Assembly (NCBI RefSeq): GCF_024448955.1
Contig: NZ_JAMOIH010000002.1
Span: forward strand, 272,776 to 336,775
Length of the DNA: 64,000 bases
Origin: Stutzerimonas stutzeri
GTDB taxonomy: Bacteria > Pseudomonadota > Gammaproteobacteria > Pseudomonadales > Pseudomonadaceae
Reading direction: 5' to 3'
Shown here: one piece after another, positions 31,608 to 41,351 of the stretch
How the letters are laid out: each line of letters opens with the position of its first letter
Position numbering within the stretch: the stretch's first letter is position 1
Position numbers and translations under genes: made by a program
The notes under the pieces: generated by a model
Database searches by the model: none
The model's input: the letters and a program-made list of their open reading frames with translations, nothing else
What the model was told of the DNA's origin: nothing

Positions 31608-33146
31608 TCAGCGGCCGCGCTTGCTAAACGTTGCCAGGGCGCGCTCGATGCACTGGACGGTCTTGGTGAACGCCTGCACGCCCGTTTCGCTGAACGCGGT
31701 GTTGCCCTGATCGGCCACCACCAGCATGACCACCCGACCCTCCTGACCCACGGAGCGCAACAGGACATGCTCGCTGGGAAACAACGCTTTCAGCGCGCCC
31801 GGTAGCAAGGCGGAGAATTGCGCCACGTTGTCGGGCGTGAGTCGCAGCAGGGCGGGCTTTTCCAGCAGCCTGCGCAATACCTGGCTCTGATCCGGCTCGA
31901 GAATAAGTCGGGAGGCCTCGCGCGGCAGGCCACTGGCTTGCTGGCTGACCAGGCGCTGCTGCCTGCGGTCGACGATCATTAGCAGCACCCGCTGCATGCC
32001 GGCACAGGTCAGTGCTTTGCACGCAGTGGCGGTGAGCTGGATGACATTGTCGTATGGGCAGGGCTCGCTGAGCAGTTCACGGCAATGCGTACGCCATTGC
32101 GTCAGCGCTTCGGTATTAGGCAGCCTGGCGACCTTTTCGACCTGAAACACCGTTTGCCACGGCCACAGCAGAGCCTGGGCCGGGTGCCAAAGGTCGGTCT
32201 TCCCTATCGTCTGCGCACTGGCTGCGGCCTGCTGGTGCACCATTTGCTGCAGTTCGGTCAGCGGGACCTGCAAGTACAGCCCGGCGAGCCGCTGCCAGCG
32301 CAGGCTGTGAATGCCGCTCCAGCTGTGGTGTGCCGAAAGCGCCAGGCCGTTGGCCAGCACGATGGTATTGCTCGGCAGCGTGAGCCAGCGACGCAGCTCC
32401 GGATCGGCATCTAGCATCTGTTGCTGATGCAGCGGATGTTCGTTATCGCGGGCGACGTGCAGCGCCTTGATCAGCATTCGTCGATTTTGGCTGAGCAACC
32501 GATAACCTTGGGCGATCCATCCGGGCAGCCCCCAATGCTCGGCGACCGCCACGCAAAGTTCCAATAACGGGATGCCCAGCAAGGCCTGTTCGACCTGAGG
32601 CGCCGGCTCGCGTCTGACTAGCACACGTTGTTCCCAGGCTTCGAGCAGTTCTGGATGCGCCGCGACCAGCGTCCATACGGGGGCGAGAAACAGCAGGCTG
32701 CTCCAGTGTATTTCCTGCCAGAGCCGCGCGAGGCGGGCTGCGAACAGTCCATTGGCCTGTTGGCTGGCGTGTCGGCTGATCAGCACCATCTGCCGCAACG
32801 GCGCAGGGATTTCGCTGGGCCGGGCTGCCGGAATCCCCGCGATCAGTGCTTCGGCTCGTTTCAAACCGATGCGGCTGAGCGCGACTTCGAGGCTTTCTGC
32901 AGGCTTGCCGGCCGATGCCGCGCTGCGGTTAGCTTCGCGAATCACGTTGAGCGCCAGGATCGGACTTTCCTGAATCAGCTCGGCGATCTGTCGCATGGAC
33001 TTGCTGCTGTCGCGCATTGCCCGCTGAACTCTTGCATGCGGGTCGGCGAATGCAGGCAGCACAACGGCGTCTAGCGCCTTGATCCAGGCGGGGAGCGTGC
33101 GTGGGAGAGGGGGTGTGGTCATGGCGCCACCGAACTGGCATTTCAT
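31608..33146 (-). CDS. HDOD-domain protein
   Basis: A 512-residue cytosolic protein. The N-terminal third (roughly residues 25-230) fits the HDOD domain, a metal-free relative of HD phosphohydrolases, with HARVQRAMRDSSKSMRQIAE and ESLEVALSRIGLKRAEALI. The C-terminal part (residues 350-512) looks GAF-like (SEPCPYDNVIQLTATACKA to VMLVVADQGNTAFSETG). The ATG at 33146 has AAAGG eight bases before it; another ATG at 33122 is also possible. It is divergent from motA and convergent in order with rhdA and psd. HDOD proteins act in signalling or second-messenger pathways; its role here is unknown. Confidence 0.78.
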   Translation of the reverse strand: MKCQFGGAMTTPPLPRTLPAWIKALDAVVLPAFADPHARVQRAMRDSSKSMRQIAELIQESPILALNVIREANRSAASAGKPAESLEVALSRIGLKRAEALIAGIPAARPSEIPAPLRQMVLISRHASQQANGLFAARLARLWQEIHWSSLLFLAPVWTLVAAHPELLEAWEQRVLVRREPAPQVEQALLGIPLLELCVAVAEHWGLPGWIAQGYRLLSQNRRMLIKALHVARDNEHPLHQQQMLDADPELRRWLTLPSNTIVLANGLALSAHHSWSGIHSLRWQRLAGLYLQVPLTELQQMVHQQAAASAQTIGKTDLWHPAQALLWPWQTVFQVEKVARLPNTEALTQWRTHCRELLSEPCPYDNVIQLTATACKALTCAGMQRVLLMIVDRRQQRLVSQQASGLPREASRLILEPDQSQVLRRLLEKPALLRLTPDNVAQFSALLPGALKALFPSEHVLLRSVGQEGRVVMLVVADQGNTAFSETGVQAFTKTVQCIERALATFSKRGR

Positions 33147-33284
33147 CGGGTTGGCCTTTAGTCTGGCGCAAAAGCTCCGATAACCAGAACAATTCTTTCA
33201 TACGCCCCGCCTGTGACCCCGGAGCGCGCGATGTCGCGTGGCTTGTTTCAGGTGCCTTGTGATCAGGTTTTAGACGTACCTCAT

Positions 33285-34136
33285 ATGGCAAAGATTATTG
33301 GCATCCTCGTAGTAATCGGCAGCGTGCTCGGCGGTTTCATGCTGTCCGGCGGCAAGCTCGGCGCGCTTATCCACCCGTTCGAGGTCATGATCATTGGGGG
33401 AGCGGCGCTCGGTGGCTTCTTGCAGGCCAACCCCGGCAGCACCACCAAAGTGGTGTTCAAGAAATCGCTGCAGATGTTCAGCACGCGATTTACCCACAAG
33501 TACTATTTGGAAGTGCTGGGGATGCTCTACGAGATCCTCAACAAGAGCCGCCGCGAAGGAATGATGGCGATCGAGGCGGACCTCGAAGACCCCAAGGCCA
33601 GCCCAATCTTCAGTAAATATCCGGCGATCCTCAAGGACGAACGCATGACGGCGTTCGTCTGCGATTACTTGCGCATCATGTCGTCCGGCAATATGGCTCC
33701 GCACGAGCTGGAAGGGCTGTTCGACATGGAGTTGAATAGCCTCAAGGAAGAACTCGAACATCCCTCGCACGCCGTAGCCAAGGTCGCCGACGGCTTGCCC
33801 GCGATGGGGATCGTGGCCGCGGTTCTGGGGATCGTGATCACCATGTCGATTCTGGCGTCCGCCTCGAACGCCGAGATCGGGGAAAAGGTCGCGACGGCAC
33901 TGGTGGGCACCTTCCTCGGTATTCTCGCCTCCTATGGCTTCTTCGGTCCGCTGGCCGGTGCGCTCGAGCACGACGCTAAAGAAGAGCTCAATCTCTACGA
34001 AAGCATCAAGGCCACTCTGGTGGCGTCGGCGTCGGGCATGCCGCCAACGCTCGCCGTGGAGTTTGGCCGCAAGGTACTTCTTCCGGCGCATCGCCCGAGC
34101 TTCTCTGAGCTCGAACAAGCCATGCGTGGTAGCTAA
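33285..34136 (+). CDS. motA: MotA, flagellar motor stator
   Basis: A 283-residue inner-membrane stator subunit with four transmembrane segments. It opens MAKIIGILVVIGSVLGGFML and carries the cytoplasmic loop that contacts FliG. The helix MGIVAAVLGIVITMSIL and the segment VGTFLGILASYGFFGPLAG form the proton channel with MotB. The ATG at 33285 matches the family N-terminus, although the ribosome site is weak. motB follows after eight bases. The pair is the H+-type MotAB of P. aeruginosa. Confidence 0.96.
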   Translation: MAKIIGILVVIGSVLGGFMLSGGKLGALIHPFEVMIIGGAALGGFLQANPGSTTKVVFKKSLQMFSTRFTHKYYLEVLGMLYEILNKSRREGMMAIEADLEDPKASPIFSKYPAILKDERMTAFVCDYLRIMSSGNMAPHELEGLFDMELNSLKEELEHPSHAVAKVADGLPAMGIVAAVLGIVITMSILASASNAEIGEKVATALVGTFLGILASYGFFGPLAGALEHDAKEELNLYESIKATLVASASGMPPTLAVEFGRKVLLPAHRPSFSELEQAMRGS

Positions 34137-34144
34137 GCGCGATC

Positions 34145-35170
34145 ATGGACAATACCCAACCGATTATCGTCAAACGGGTCAAGAAATCCGCGGCCGGGCA
34201 CCATGGCGGTGCCTGGAAGATCGCCTTCGCCGACTTCGCCACGGCCATGATGGCGTTCTTTCTGGTGATGTGGCTGATGTCCTCGGCAACGCCGGAACAG
34301 AAACGCGCCATCTCCGGTTATTTCCAGGACCCGATCGGCTTTACCGAAAGTGCCAGCCCCCATGTGATCGATCTGGGTGGTACGCCGACGCCAGCGCCGG
34401 ACCGTACGCTCAACGATGTGGTCGACCCGGCCGTGCAACAGGCCGAAGCGTCGCTCAACGCCGATCAGGCGCAAACCTTCGCCGAGCAGTTGGAGCGCGA
34501 GCGGCTGGAGTTATTGTTGCAGGAGCTGCAGAACAAGATCGACGAAAATCCCGACCTGACCCGTTTCAAGGATCAGATCCTGTTCGAGATCACCCAGGAC
34601 GGGCTGCGCATTCAGATCATGGATGCCGAGAATCGCCCGATGTTCGCCTTGGGCAGCGCGCAGCTGCAGCCCTACTTCGAGGACATTCTGCTGGCGATGG
34701 CCGACACCATTCGCGCCGTGCCGAACAAGATCAGCATCAGCGGGCACACCGATGCCAAGCCTTACTCGGGACGAAGTGATTTCGGTAACTGGGAGCTATC
34801 GGCAGGACGCGCCAACGCGGCTCGGCGCACGCTTGTCGCCGGAGGCTATCCGGAGGATCAGCTTGCCCGCGTGGTGGGTTATGCCTCATCGGCCCTGTTC
34901 GATCGGGATGATCCGCTGAACCCGGTCAATCGTCGCATCGACATTCTGGTGCTGACGAAGAAGGCCCAGCGCAACATCGAAGGGGAACAGTCGGACGCGG
35001 ATGCGGTTGACGCTTCCGTTGAATCGCAATTGTCGGGGGCCGCGACGGCCAATCCCGATGGAGCTTCAGTCATCGAAGTACCCGATCCGCTGCCACCGAC
35101 GCAGCTGCGCGAGCGGTTGAATATCTTCGAGGAAGGGGTGCTGCAGTTCGACGAGCCAATAAGCCAATAA
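34145..35170 (+). CDS. motB: MotB, flagellar motor stator with OmpA-like domain
   Basis: A 341-residue protein that anchors the stator to peptidoglycan. After a cytoplasmic N-terminus it has one membrane helix with the proton-carrying aspartate D30 in IAFADFATAMMAFFLVMWL. An OmpA-like peptidoglycan-binding domain follows (about residues 150-290), with ISISGHTDAKPYSG and NRRIDILVL. The C-terminal 50 residues are low-complexity and proline-rich. It is the second gene of the motAB operon. Confidence 0.96.
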   Translation: MDNTQPIIVKRVKKSAAGHHGGAWKIAFADFATAMMAFFLVMWLMSSATPEQKRAISGYFQDPIGFTESASPHVIDLGGTPTPAPDRTLNDVVDPAVQQAEASLNADQAQTFAEQLERERLELLLQELQNKIDENPDLTRFKDQILFEITQDGLRIQIMDAENRPMFALGSAQLQPYFEDILLAMADTIRAVPNKISISGHTDAKPYSGRSDFGNWELSAGRANAARRTLVAGGYPEDQLARVVGYASSALFDRDDPLNPVNRRIDILVLTKKAQRNIEGEQSDADAVDASVESQLSGAATANPDGASVIEVPDPLPPTQLRERLNIFEEGVLQFDEPISQ

Positions 35171-35263
35171 GCCGATCAAGCGCTTGAGGCTGGAAGCTGG
35201 AAGGGAAAGCTGGAAAGAAACAGCTTAAATACTAGCGGCGAGCCGAATGCTCTCCAGCCCAGG

Positions 35264-36295
35264 CTAATAATCCGCCTCCGACAGGGTGCTGATGATGTAG
35301 CGATAACTGGCCATGCGTTGTGGCTGGATCTGTCCTTGTTCCAGCGCCTTCAGCAGAGCGCAGCCTGGCTCGCGGTCGTGCTTGCAGTCGCGAAACCGGC
35401 AATGCCCGAGCAGATCCTGAAACTCGACGAACCCGGCTTCCACGTCGGCTCTGCTGACGTGTCCCAGGCCGAATTCACGGATGCCGGGTGAGTCGATCAA
35501 TTCACCGCCGCCGGGGAAATGGAATAGCCGTGCGGTGGTCGTAGTGTGGGTGCCCTTGCCGGTCATTTCCGACAGTGCGCCTACGCGGGTGTCGACGCCC
35601 GGCAACAGACTGTTCACCAACGACGATTTACCCACTCCTGACTGGCCGACGAACACGCTGACATGGCCGTCGAGCCGCGCTTTCAGTGTATCCATGCCCG
35701 CGCCGTCGTGGGCGGAGACTTCCATCAGCGGGTAGCCGAGTTCGCGGTAGACCGAGAGCAGCGCGTTGAGTGCGCCTTCGTTTTGCGCATTGATCAGATC
35801 CGCCTTGTTCAATAGCAGCAGCGGCGTGATACCGGCGTGCTCGGCGGCAATCAGATAGCGATCGATAAGATTGGCGTGCGGTTCGGGCAACGGGGCGAAG
35901 ACGATCACGATCAGATCGACGTTAGCCGCGACCGGCTTGAGTTGGCCACGCGTATCGGGACGGCAGAGTTCGGATTGGCGCGGCAGCTGCGCAACGATGA
36001 TGCCGATGCCCTGATTGCCCGGTCGCCAGACCACATTGTCGCCCGTGACAAGGGCTGGCAGGTTGGCGCGTAGATGACAGCGAAATACCTGGCCGCGGTG
36101 CTCGCCTTCTTGCGCCTCGACTTCGACCTGCACGCCGAAGTGCGCGATGACCAGGCCCGTCTGCTCCGGCCCCAGGTCGCCGCCTTCCAGTTCTTCCACT
36201 GCGCGTGATTCCCGTCGCGCCGCACGCGAGGCGCGCTCTTCCTGGATCTTCTCGATGCGCCAGCTTTGCCGGCGGTTGAGTTGGCGTTTGGCCAT
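35264..36295 (-). CDS. rsgA: RsgA, small-ribosomal-subunit GTPase
   Basis: A 343-residue circularly permuted GTPase that checks 30S maturation. It has an OB fold, then the G motifs in permuted order: G4 NKAD, G1 [10 protein letters not shown]3 DSPGIREF, and a C-terminal zinc region [14 protein letters not shown]. The basic N-terminus [20 protein letters not shown] is usual in pseudomonads. It is divergent from the methyltransferase and adjacent to orn in position, as in P. aeruginosa. Confidence 0.97.
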   Translation of the reverse strand: MAKRQLNRRQSWRIEKIQEERASRAARRESRAVEELEGGDLGPEQTGLVIAHFGVQVEVEAQEGEHRGQVFRCHLRANLPALVTGDNVVWRPGNQGIGIIVAQLPRQSELCRPDTRGQLKPVAANVDLIVIVFAPLPEPHANLIDRYLIAAEHAGITPLLLLNKADLINAQNEGALNALLSVYRELGYPLMEVSAHDGAGMDTLKARLDGHVSVFVGQSGVGKSSLVNSLLPGVDTRVGALSEMTGKGTHTTTTARLFHFPGGGELIDSPGIREFGLGHVSRADVEAGFVEFQDLLGHCRFRDCKHDREPGCALLKALEQGQIQPQRMASYRYIISTLSEADY

Positions 36296-36422
36296 TTGCG
36301 TAGGGTGCCCAGGCTTGGAAAGTAGGCGAGTCTAGCATGCCGGCAGTTGCGTGCCGTGGGCCTGTATGGCGCGGTTCGGGACGGTTAGACTCGACCCAAC
36401 ACCTCGCTCGTGACATGTCCTC

Positions 36423-37232
36423 ATGCCTGCCTTTTCATTTACGCGATTTCCCGCCTTGTTGGCGTTGCTCAGCCAGCTGTCGTCGCTGCTCATCAGCTGG
36501 CTGCTGTTGCTGGCACTGGCTCGGTTCGCGGGCTGGCATGTCAGTCTGCTGACGGCCGCCTGGCTGCAGGGATCGCTTGCCGCGCTGCTCGGGCATTTGC
36601 TCGGGCTGTCGCGCTGGTGGTTGCCGATCAATCTCGCCTTCGTGCCGGGTTTGGTGCTGTTGCAGGACCATTCTCTGCCGCCCTGGTCGTTGCTGGTCGG
36701 CTTCCTGGTGTTGCTCTTACTTAACGGCAATGCGCTGATCGAGCGAGTGCCGCTGTACCTGACCGGCACTGCGGCCGAGCGCCGCCTGGACGAGCGACTG
36801 GCGGGACTACCGGACGGCTTTCGCTTCATCGATCTGGGCAGCGGGCTCGGCGGTACGCTGGTACGGCTGGCGCGGGCTTACCCGTCGGCGCACTTCGTTG
36901 GCGTCGAGACCGCGCCGCTGACGTTCGCGCTGTGCTGGCTGCGCTGTCTGTTCCAGCGCAACTGCCGGGTGCGGTTTCGCAGTTTCTGGCGCGAGCCGCT
37001 GGACCACTACGATGTGGTCTATTGCTTCCTGTCGCCCGCGCCCATGCCGGCGCTGTGGCGCAAGGCGTGTGCGGAGATGCGGCCGGACGCGCTACTGATC
37101 AGCAACAGTTTCGAAGTGCCGGGGATCGAGGCGCAGGAGAGCCTCCCGGTTGATGACTGGCGCCACTCGCGCTTGCTGATCTGGCAGCCCGGCGCCGTTG
37201 CGCAGCCTGACGGGCGCCCCGTCAGCGGCTAA
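36423..37232 (+). CDS. Membrane-anchored class I SAM-dependent methyltransferase
   Basis: A 269-residue protein. Three or four hydrophobic helices fill residues 8-102, followed by a Rossmann methyltransferase domain: motif [17 protein letters not shown] (D137-G144) and FVGVETAPL, where E is the ribose-binding acidic residue, then [13 protein letters not shown]. The N-terminal membrane part is unusual for this fold and suggests a membrane or lipid substrate. The family occurs beside orn in pseudomonads. The stop lies inside the orn promoter region. Substrate unknown. Confidence 0.75.
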   Translation: MPAFSFTRFPALLALLSQLSSLLISWLLLLALARFAGWHVSLLTAAWLQGSLAALLGHLLGLSRWWLPINLAFVPGLVLLQDHSLPPWSLLVGFLVLLLLNGNALIERVPLYLTGTAAERRLDERLAGLPDGFRFIDLGSGLGGTLVRLARAYPSAHFVGVETAPLTFALCWLRCLFQRNCRVRFRSFWREPLDHYDVVYCFLSPAPMPALWRKACAEMRPDALLISNSFEVPGIEAQESLPVDDWRHSRLLIWQPGAVAQPDGRPVSG

Positions 37233-37235
37233 ACT
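37207..37235 (+). promoter_or_regulatory. Candidate sigma-70 promoter for orn
   Basis: CTGACG (37207-37212) and TAAACT (37230-37235) are spaced 17 bases apart. The expected start point lies a few bases before the AAGGAG ribosome site of orn. The boxes overlap the last codons of the methyltransferase gene, so orn can be expressed independently. Confidence 0.45.
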
Positions 37236-37260
37236 GCGCGCCACAGCCAAGGAGCTCATC

Positions 37261-37803
37261 ATGCAGAATCCGCAGAATCTCATCTGGATCGACCTGGAAA
37301 TGACCGGTCTGGATCCTGATAACGACGTCATCATCGAAATGGCCACTATCGTCACCGATAGCCAGCTAAATGTACTGGCCGAAGGGCCGGTCATCGCCGT
37401 TCACCAGAGCGACGAGATTCTTGCCGGGATGGATGAATGGAATACGTGCCAGCACGGCGGTTCCGGGCTGACTCAGCGAGTACGCGACAGCAGAATCTCT
37501 ACCGAGGAAGCCGAGGCGCAGACGCTGGCGTTTTTGGAGCAGTGGGTGCCGAAGGGCAAGTCACCGATCTGCGGTAACAGCATCTGCCAGGACCGGCGCT
37601 TTCTGTACCGCCGCATGCCTCGCCTGGAAGCCTATTTCCACTACCGCAACCTGGACGTCTCCACCCTCAAGGAGTTGGCCGCGCGCTGGGCGCCGGACGT
37701 GCTGGCCAGCTTCAAGAAGGGAAACACGCATCTGGCGCTGGACGACATTCGCGAATCGATCGCCGAGCTGCGTCACTATCGAGCGCATTTCATTAAGGGC
37801 TGA
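37261..37803 (+). CDS. orn: Orn, oligoribonuclease
   Basis: A 180-residue DEDDh 3'-5' exonuclease that degrades 2- to 5-mer RNA, including pGpG from c-di-GMP breakdown. Exo [12 protein letters not shown] supplies D11 and E13; the remaining acidic residues and the histidine of [15 protein letters not shown] Exo III are visible. The ATG at 37261 has AAGGAG eight bases upstream. Its downstream neighbour differs from the usual one, discussed as a finding. Confidence 0.97.
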   Translation: MQNPQNLIWIDLEMTGLDPDNDVIIEMATIVTDSQLNVLAEGPVIAVHQSDEILAGMDEWNTCQHGGSGLTQRVRDSRISTEEAEAQTLAFLEQWVPKGKSPICGNSICQDRRFLYRRMPRLEAYFHYRNLDVSTLKELAARWAPDVLASFKKGNTHLALDDIRESIAELRHYRAHFIKG

Positions 37804-37945
37804 AAGACGACAAAAGCGCTGGAGACTGGAATGCTGGACGATTAAAAGCAGCCTGAAGGCGTTTGATGGACGTCTGGCCAAAGCCCTCACGCTGTCCAGC
37901 CTCCAGCCTCCAGCCTCCAGCCTCCAGCCTCCAGCCTCCAGCCTC
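37804..37945. repeat. Heptad minisatellite (CCTCCAG)x6 and related GCTGGA repeats
   Basis: Six perfect tandem CCTCCAG units lie at 37900-37941, with partial units at both ends. The preceding 37806-37860 holds GCGCTGGAGACTGGAATGCTGGA, related on the opposite strand. No CRISPR-like spacers are present, and no gene is supported. It fills the gap between the convergent orn and YraR-like genes. Confidence 0.85.
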
Positions 37946-37947
37946 TT

Positions 37948-38589
37948 TTATCGTCCCAAACGCCTCAGTTCGTCCGACTCGACCACCCGAGTCCCTTCTC
38001 CGTCTTCCAATGCCAGGCGCCAGAGTGCGCGGGCGAGGATGCAGGCCGAGATGCCGCGATACTTGCCGGGCAACAGATAGGAAAGTGGGGCGGTCAACCG
38101 CTCCATGGGACGCACCTCCATGCGCGGGCCCAGCAATTGGGCTGGGCGGGCTATGGTCAGTTGCGGCCAGTCCTGAGCGCGCAGCGCTTCTTCCATCTCG
38201 CCTTTGACTCGGCAATAGAAGATTGAGCTGTCCGGGTTGGCGCCTAGTGCGCTAATCACCAGCAGGTGCCGTGCGCCTAGTTCGCGGGCGCGTTTAGCGA
38301 ATTCCACCACCAAGTCGTGATCGATGGCGCGGAAGGCGTCCTGACTTCCCGCTTCCTTGATGGTACTGCCCAGGCAACAGAACGCGGTGTCGATCTCTCC
38401 TGACAGCTGCGGCAGCACTGTCTGCAGAGGGCCGACCGGGTTTTCCAGCCGAGGGTGCTCGGCCAGCGGCTTGCGGCTGGGAGCCAGAACGCACTCCACC
38501 GTGGGTTCGTTGAGCAGGCGGTCGAGCAGATGCTCGCCGGTCAGCCCGGTGGCGCCGGCAAGCAAAATACGCTGTGGCGTCAAATACAT
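37948..38589 (-). CDS. YraR-like NAD(P)-binding protein
   Basis: A 213-residue Rossmann-fold protein of the atypical short-chain dehydrogenase group (YraR/HTATIP2-like). The nucleotide loop is [14 protein letters not shown] (G12-G18). Further marks are [15 protein letters not shown], where the conserved CLGTT-type element sits, and [26 protein letters not shown] with the Y-x-x-x-K pair. No substrate is known. Encoded 20 bases downstream of the MORN-protease gene on the same strand, so the two are probably co-transcribed. Confidence 0.85.
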   Translation of the reverse strand: MYLTPQRILLAGATGLTGEHLLDRLLNEPTVECVLAPSRKPLAEHPRLENPVGPLQTVLPQLSGEIDTAFCCLGSTIKEAGSQDAFRAIDHDLVVEFAKRARELGARHLLVISALGANPDSSIFYCRVKGEMEEALRAQDWPQLTIARPAQLLGPRMEVRPMERLTAPLSYLLPGKYRGISACILARALWRLALEDGEGTRVVESDELRRLGR

Positions 38590-38609
38590 GGTTTGGCTTC
38601 CTGTAACGA

Positions 38610-40289
38610 TCAGTCGGTCGACGTGGACGGTTGTTGGGTCAGTGCACGCCAGTGTTCGACAACCTGCTCCGGCGCCCAGATTTGTGGTTCCGAAGCCTGA
38701 TAGTGGTCGGCTTGCTCCCGTTCGGCAACCTTCGCCTGCGCCAGTGTGAAGGCTTGCAGAATATCGCTGGTTTCCTGCAGCGCTTCGGCGAACAGGGCCC
38801 GGCCGAAATAGGTGAAGTCGCTTTCCTCGGAGCAGCCGAAGGACACCCGGTCGGCGCGCGCGGCGGTAATCACCAGGGTGTTCTGGTTTTTCAAGGGCTC
38901 GATGAAACCGCCGGAATAGCAGGCGGAGATCACCACCAGCTTGTTGCGATCGGCGAGCGGGGCCAGCAATCGTGCCAGCTCGGCTGCCGGCAGGTCTTCC
39001 AGCGCCAGCCGCGGCTGCGCTACCGCAAGCTCGTGATCAGCCGAGCCGTGGCTGGTGAGGTAGATGAAGATCAGATCCTCCGTGCCGCTGCGCTCGGCGA
39101 GCGTCTGGATGGCCCGTGAAAGATTCTCGCGCGTGGCCAGCGGGCGATCGGCGATATGGTCGCGGTGGTTGGCCAGGCTGATTTGGCCTCGGGCGGCGAA
39201 ACGCTCGGTTAGCAGCTTGTCAATGTAATCGACTTCGCGAAGGAACACGCTTTGCCTGCCATCACCGGCGAAGGTCAGACTGTAGAGCTCGACGGCCGGC
39301 GTCGAGGGAGGAACCGCGTCGAGCGCCTCGGCGAGTAAACGCCCCTGATTCAACAGTCCCAGCTCCAGCGGGTCGCTCAGGTGCTTGCCGCTGCTGTCCT
39401 CGATGAGGCGACCGGCACGCCATGTGCCGGATTGGCTCGTGCCGTCGGTGCGGGTAAGGGTGCCGGTGCCTTCGAAGCGGCCCGCACGGAAATCGCCCTG
39501 GTAGAGGCTGCCGTCCGGCTGCTCTAGACGGCCCTTGCCGTGATACTGCCACTGTCTGAACTCACCGCTGTAGCGCGTACCGTCGATGCTGGTGTACTCA
39601 CCTTTGCCGCTCAGTTCGCCCTGCTTGAAGGTGCCTTTCCAGACGTCGCCGTTGGCGTCCTCATAGCGGCCTTGCCCATGAAACAAGTCGTTCTCGAAAC
39701 CGCCCAGGTAGTGCTCGCCGTTGCTGCCGCGATAGGCGCCTTCACCGTTCAGGCTGCCATTGACGAAGGTGCCGATAAACACCCCGCTCGCGTCACTGCG
39801 GGTGCCTTCGCCATAGGGCTGGCCGGCGGCGAATTCGCCTTCGTACGTGACGCCGGCGGCGCTCGCCAGTTTGCCGGTGCCCTCGTAGAGATCGTTTTTG
39901 AATTCTCCCTCGTAGCTCAGGCCCGGCTCGCTATAGCGCCCCGCGCCGTTGAGGCTGCCGTGCTCGAAACGGCCTTCATACACGCCGCCTGTTGCATAGC
40001 TGAAGCGCCCTTGGCCATCGAACAGCCCCTGTTTGAATTCACCGTGATAGCGGTCACCGTTGGCGCCTTGCCAGCTGCCGTGGCCGTGCCATTGGCCGTC
40101 CTTGAATGTGCCGGTGTAGTAGCTGCCGTTGGGGTAGTCGATGCGCCCTTGGCCCTGCAAAAGACCATCGATGACCTCGCCCCGATAGCGTCCTCCATCT
40201 GGCAGCACGGCATCGGCGGGCAGCAGCGGCTCGCCGTCACCGCACGCGGCGAGAAAACTGGCAAATAGGAGCGGGATGAGGTGGCGCAT
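38610..40289 (-). CDS. Lipoprotein with MORN repeats and C13 (legumain/caspase-like) protease domain
   Basis: A 559-residue predicted lipoprotein: [16 protein letters not shown], lipobox LAAC, C16. Residues 32-297 are about 11 MORN repeats of 22-23 residues plus a weak twelfth, each of the form G-x-x-Y-x-G-x-F-x-x-G-x-x-x-G-x-G. Residues 335-530 form a clan CD protease domain: the histidine lies in [12 protein letters not shown] (H414) and the cysteine in [16 protein letters not shown] (C457), the legumain/caspase dyad. The domain order is stable and both catalytic residues are present, so an active cysteine protease is plausible. Location is probably the periplasmic face of the outer membrane. 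I recall relatives annotated as C13 peptidases in pseudomonads; the role is unknown. Confidence 0.85.
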   Translation of the reverse strand: MRHLIPLLFASFLAACGDGEPLLPADAVLPDGGRYRGEVIDGLLQGQGRIDYPNGSYYTGTFKDGQWHGHGSWQGANGDRYHGEFKQGLFDGQGRFSYATGGVYEGRFEHGSLNGAGRYSEPGLSYEGEFKNDLYEGTGKLASAAGVTYEGEFAAGQPYGEGTRSDASGVFIGTFVNGSLNGEGAYRGSNGEHYLGGFENDLFHGQGRYEDANGDVWKGTFKQGELSGKGEYTSIDGTRYSGEFRQWQYHGKGRLEQPDGSLYQGDFRAGRFEGTGTLTRTDGTSQSGTWRAGRLIEDSSGKHLSDPLELGLLNQGRLLAEALDAVPPSTPAVELYSLTFAGDGRQSVFLREVDYIDKLLTERFAARGQISLANHRDHIADRPLATRENLSRAIQTLAERSGTEDLIFIYLTSHGSADHELAVAQPRLALEDLPAAELARLLAPLADRNKLVVISACYSGGFIEPLKNQNTLVITAARADRVSFGCSEESDFTYFGRALFAEALQETSDILQAFTLAQAKVAEREQADHYQASEPQIWAPEQVVEHWRALTQQPSTSTD

Positions 40290-40364
40290 GCGGTCATCCA
40301 GTGGACGGGATGCCCGCAGTATGCCGCAAACGGGACGGGGTGCGGGGCCGGCGCCCCCTTCTGT

Positions 40365-40820
40365 TCAGAGGATGCAGAGCGCCAGGGTTTCGGCGATGTA
40401 GGCGGGTTTTTCCACGCCTTCGATCTCCATCACGGCGCGGCATTTGAGCAGCCATTGCCCCGGATTCTTCTCGTGTGCGTCCAGCAGCGTCGCCGCCACG
40501 CGAACCCGCGACCCGACCCTGACCGGCTGGATGAAGCGCAGGCTGTCGAGGCCATAATTCACGCCCATTTTGACGCCTTCGGGCCGAACCATCAGGTCCT
40601 CCATCAGCATCGGCAGTAACGACAGCGATAGAAAGCCATGCGCGATGGTCCCGCCGAAAGGTGTCTGTGCGGCCTTCTCGGGGTCGATATGGATGAATTG
40701 ATGGTCGCCGGTGCATTCGGCGAACTGGTCGACTCGCTGCTGGTCGACAGTGAACCATTCGGAGCGGCCAAGCTCCTTGCCAATGTAGTCCTTGAGTTCT
40801 GCTACGGGTACCTGCGGCAT
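40365..40820 (-). CDS. MaoC-like dehydratase ((R)-hydratase type)
   Basis: A 151-residue hot-dog-fold protein. The hydratase signature CTGDHQFIHID places the catalytic pair at D39 and H44, followed by the AAQTPFGGTIAHGFLSLSLLP block. It is the length and type of (R)-specific enoyl-CoA hydratases, which supply or consume 3-hydroxyacyl-CoA. Alone on its strand between the MORN-protease and the CidA/LrgA-LrgB pair; no fatty-acid gene is adjacent, so its pathway is open. Confidence 0.88.
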   Translation of the reverse strand: MPQVPVAELKDYIGKELGRSEWFTVDQQRVDQFAECTGDHQFIHIDPEKAAQTPFGGTIAHGFLSLSLLPMLMEDLMVRPEGVKMGVNYGLDSLRFIQPVRVGSRVRVAATLLDAHEKNPGQWLLKCRAVMEIEGVEKPAYIAETLALCIL

Positions 40821-40988
40821 ATGCCCTCCGGGCTTTTGTTTTAGTCAAGCTAGATCAGCACGCGCCTGGCGGCGAATCAACCAAGCATGGTTGCCGCGAA
40901 TGGTGGGTCATAGGCCGAGTTGGTACCTGCGGCAGCGCTCGTTGTGGGGCGCGCGTATGATCGCGCGTCTTTCGCTTCGGAGGCGTTC

Positions 40989-41351
40989 ATGCTGCTACGC
41001 GGACTAACCTGGCTGGTGCTGTTCCAGCTGCTCGGCACCGCACTCAACGTGCTGGTGCTGCCCATATTGCCGGGGCCGATCATTGGCCTCCTGCTGTTGT
41101 TCGTGGCGCTGATGATGCGCGGCGAGGCCGGCGAGTCGCTGCAATTGGCGGCCAGGAGTCTGCTGCGTTATCTGCCGCTGCTGCTGGTCCCGCCAGCTGT
41201 GGGCGTGATGGCGTATACCGAGGCGATTCTCAATGATTTCTGGGCCATCGTCGGCGTGTTGGTGGTTTCTCTGGTGGTGTCGCTGGTATTCACCGGCTGG
41301 TTGATGCAGGCACTGATTCGTCGCCAGCAGCGCAAGGCGGAGCGGGCATGA
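40989..41351 (+). CDS. CidA/LrgA family membrane protein
   Basis: A 120-residue protein with four hydrophobic segments, holin-like. The block LPILPGPIIGLLLLFVALMMRG is the LrgA/CidA family signature. GGAGG stands just before the ATG at 40989. Its stop overlaps the start of the LrgB gene (ATGA at 41348-41351). Such pairs affect murein hydrolase activity, and in plants and some bacteria export pyruvate or glycolate; which applies here cannot be told. A TATGAT at 40956-40961 could be its -10 box. Confidence 0.88.
   Translation: MLLRGLTWLVLFQLLGTALNVLVLPILPGPIIGLLLLFVALMMRGEAGESLQLAARSLLRYLPLLLVPPAVGVMAYTEAILNDFWAIVGVLVVSLVVSLVFTGWLMQALIRRQQRKAERA

Noticed and set aside
37896..37945. Tandem repeat as a CRISPR array
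   Set aside because: Units are 7 bases with no spacers and no cas genes nearby; it is a minisatellite.
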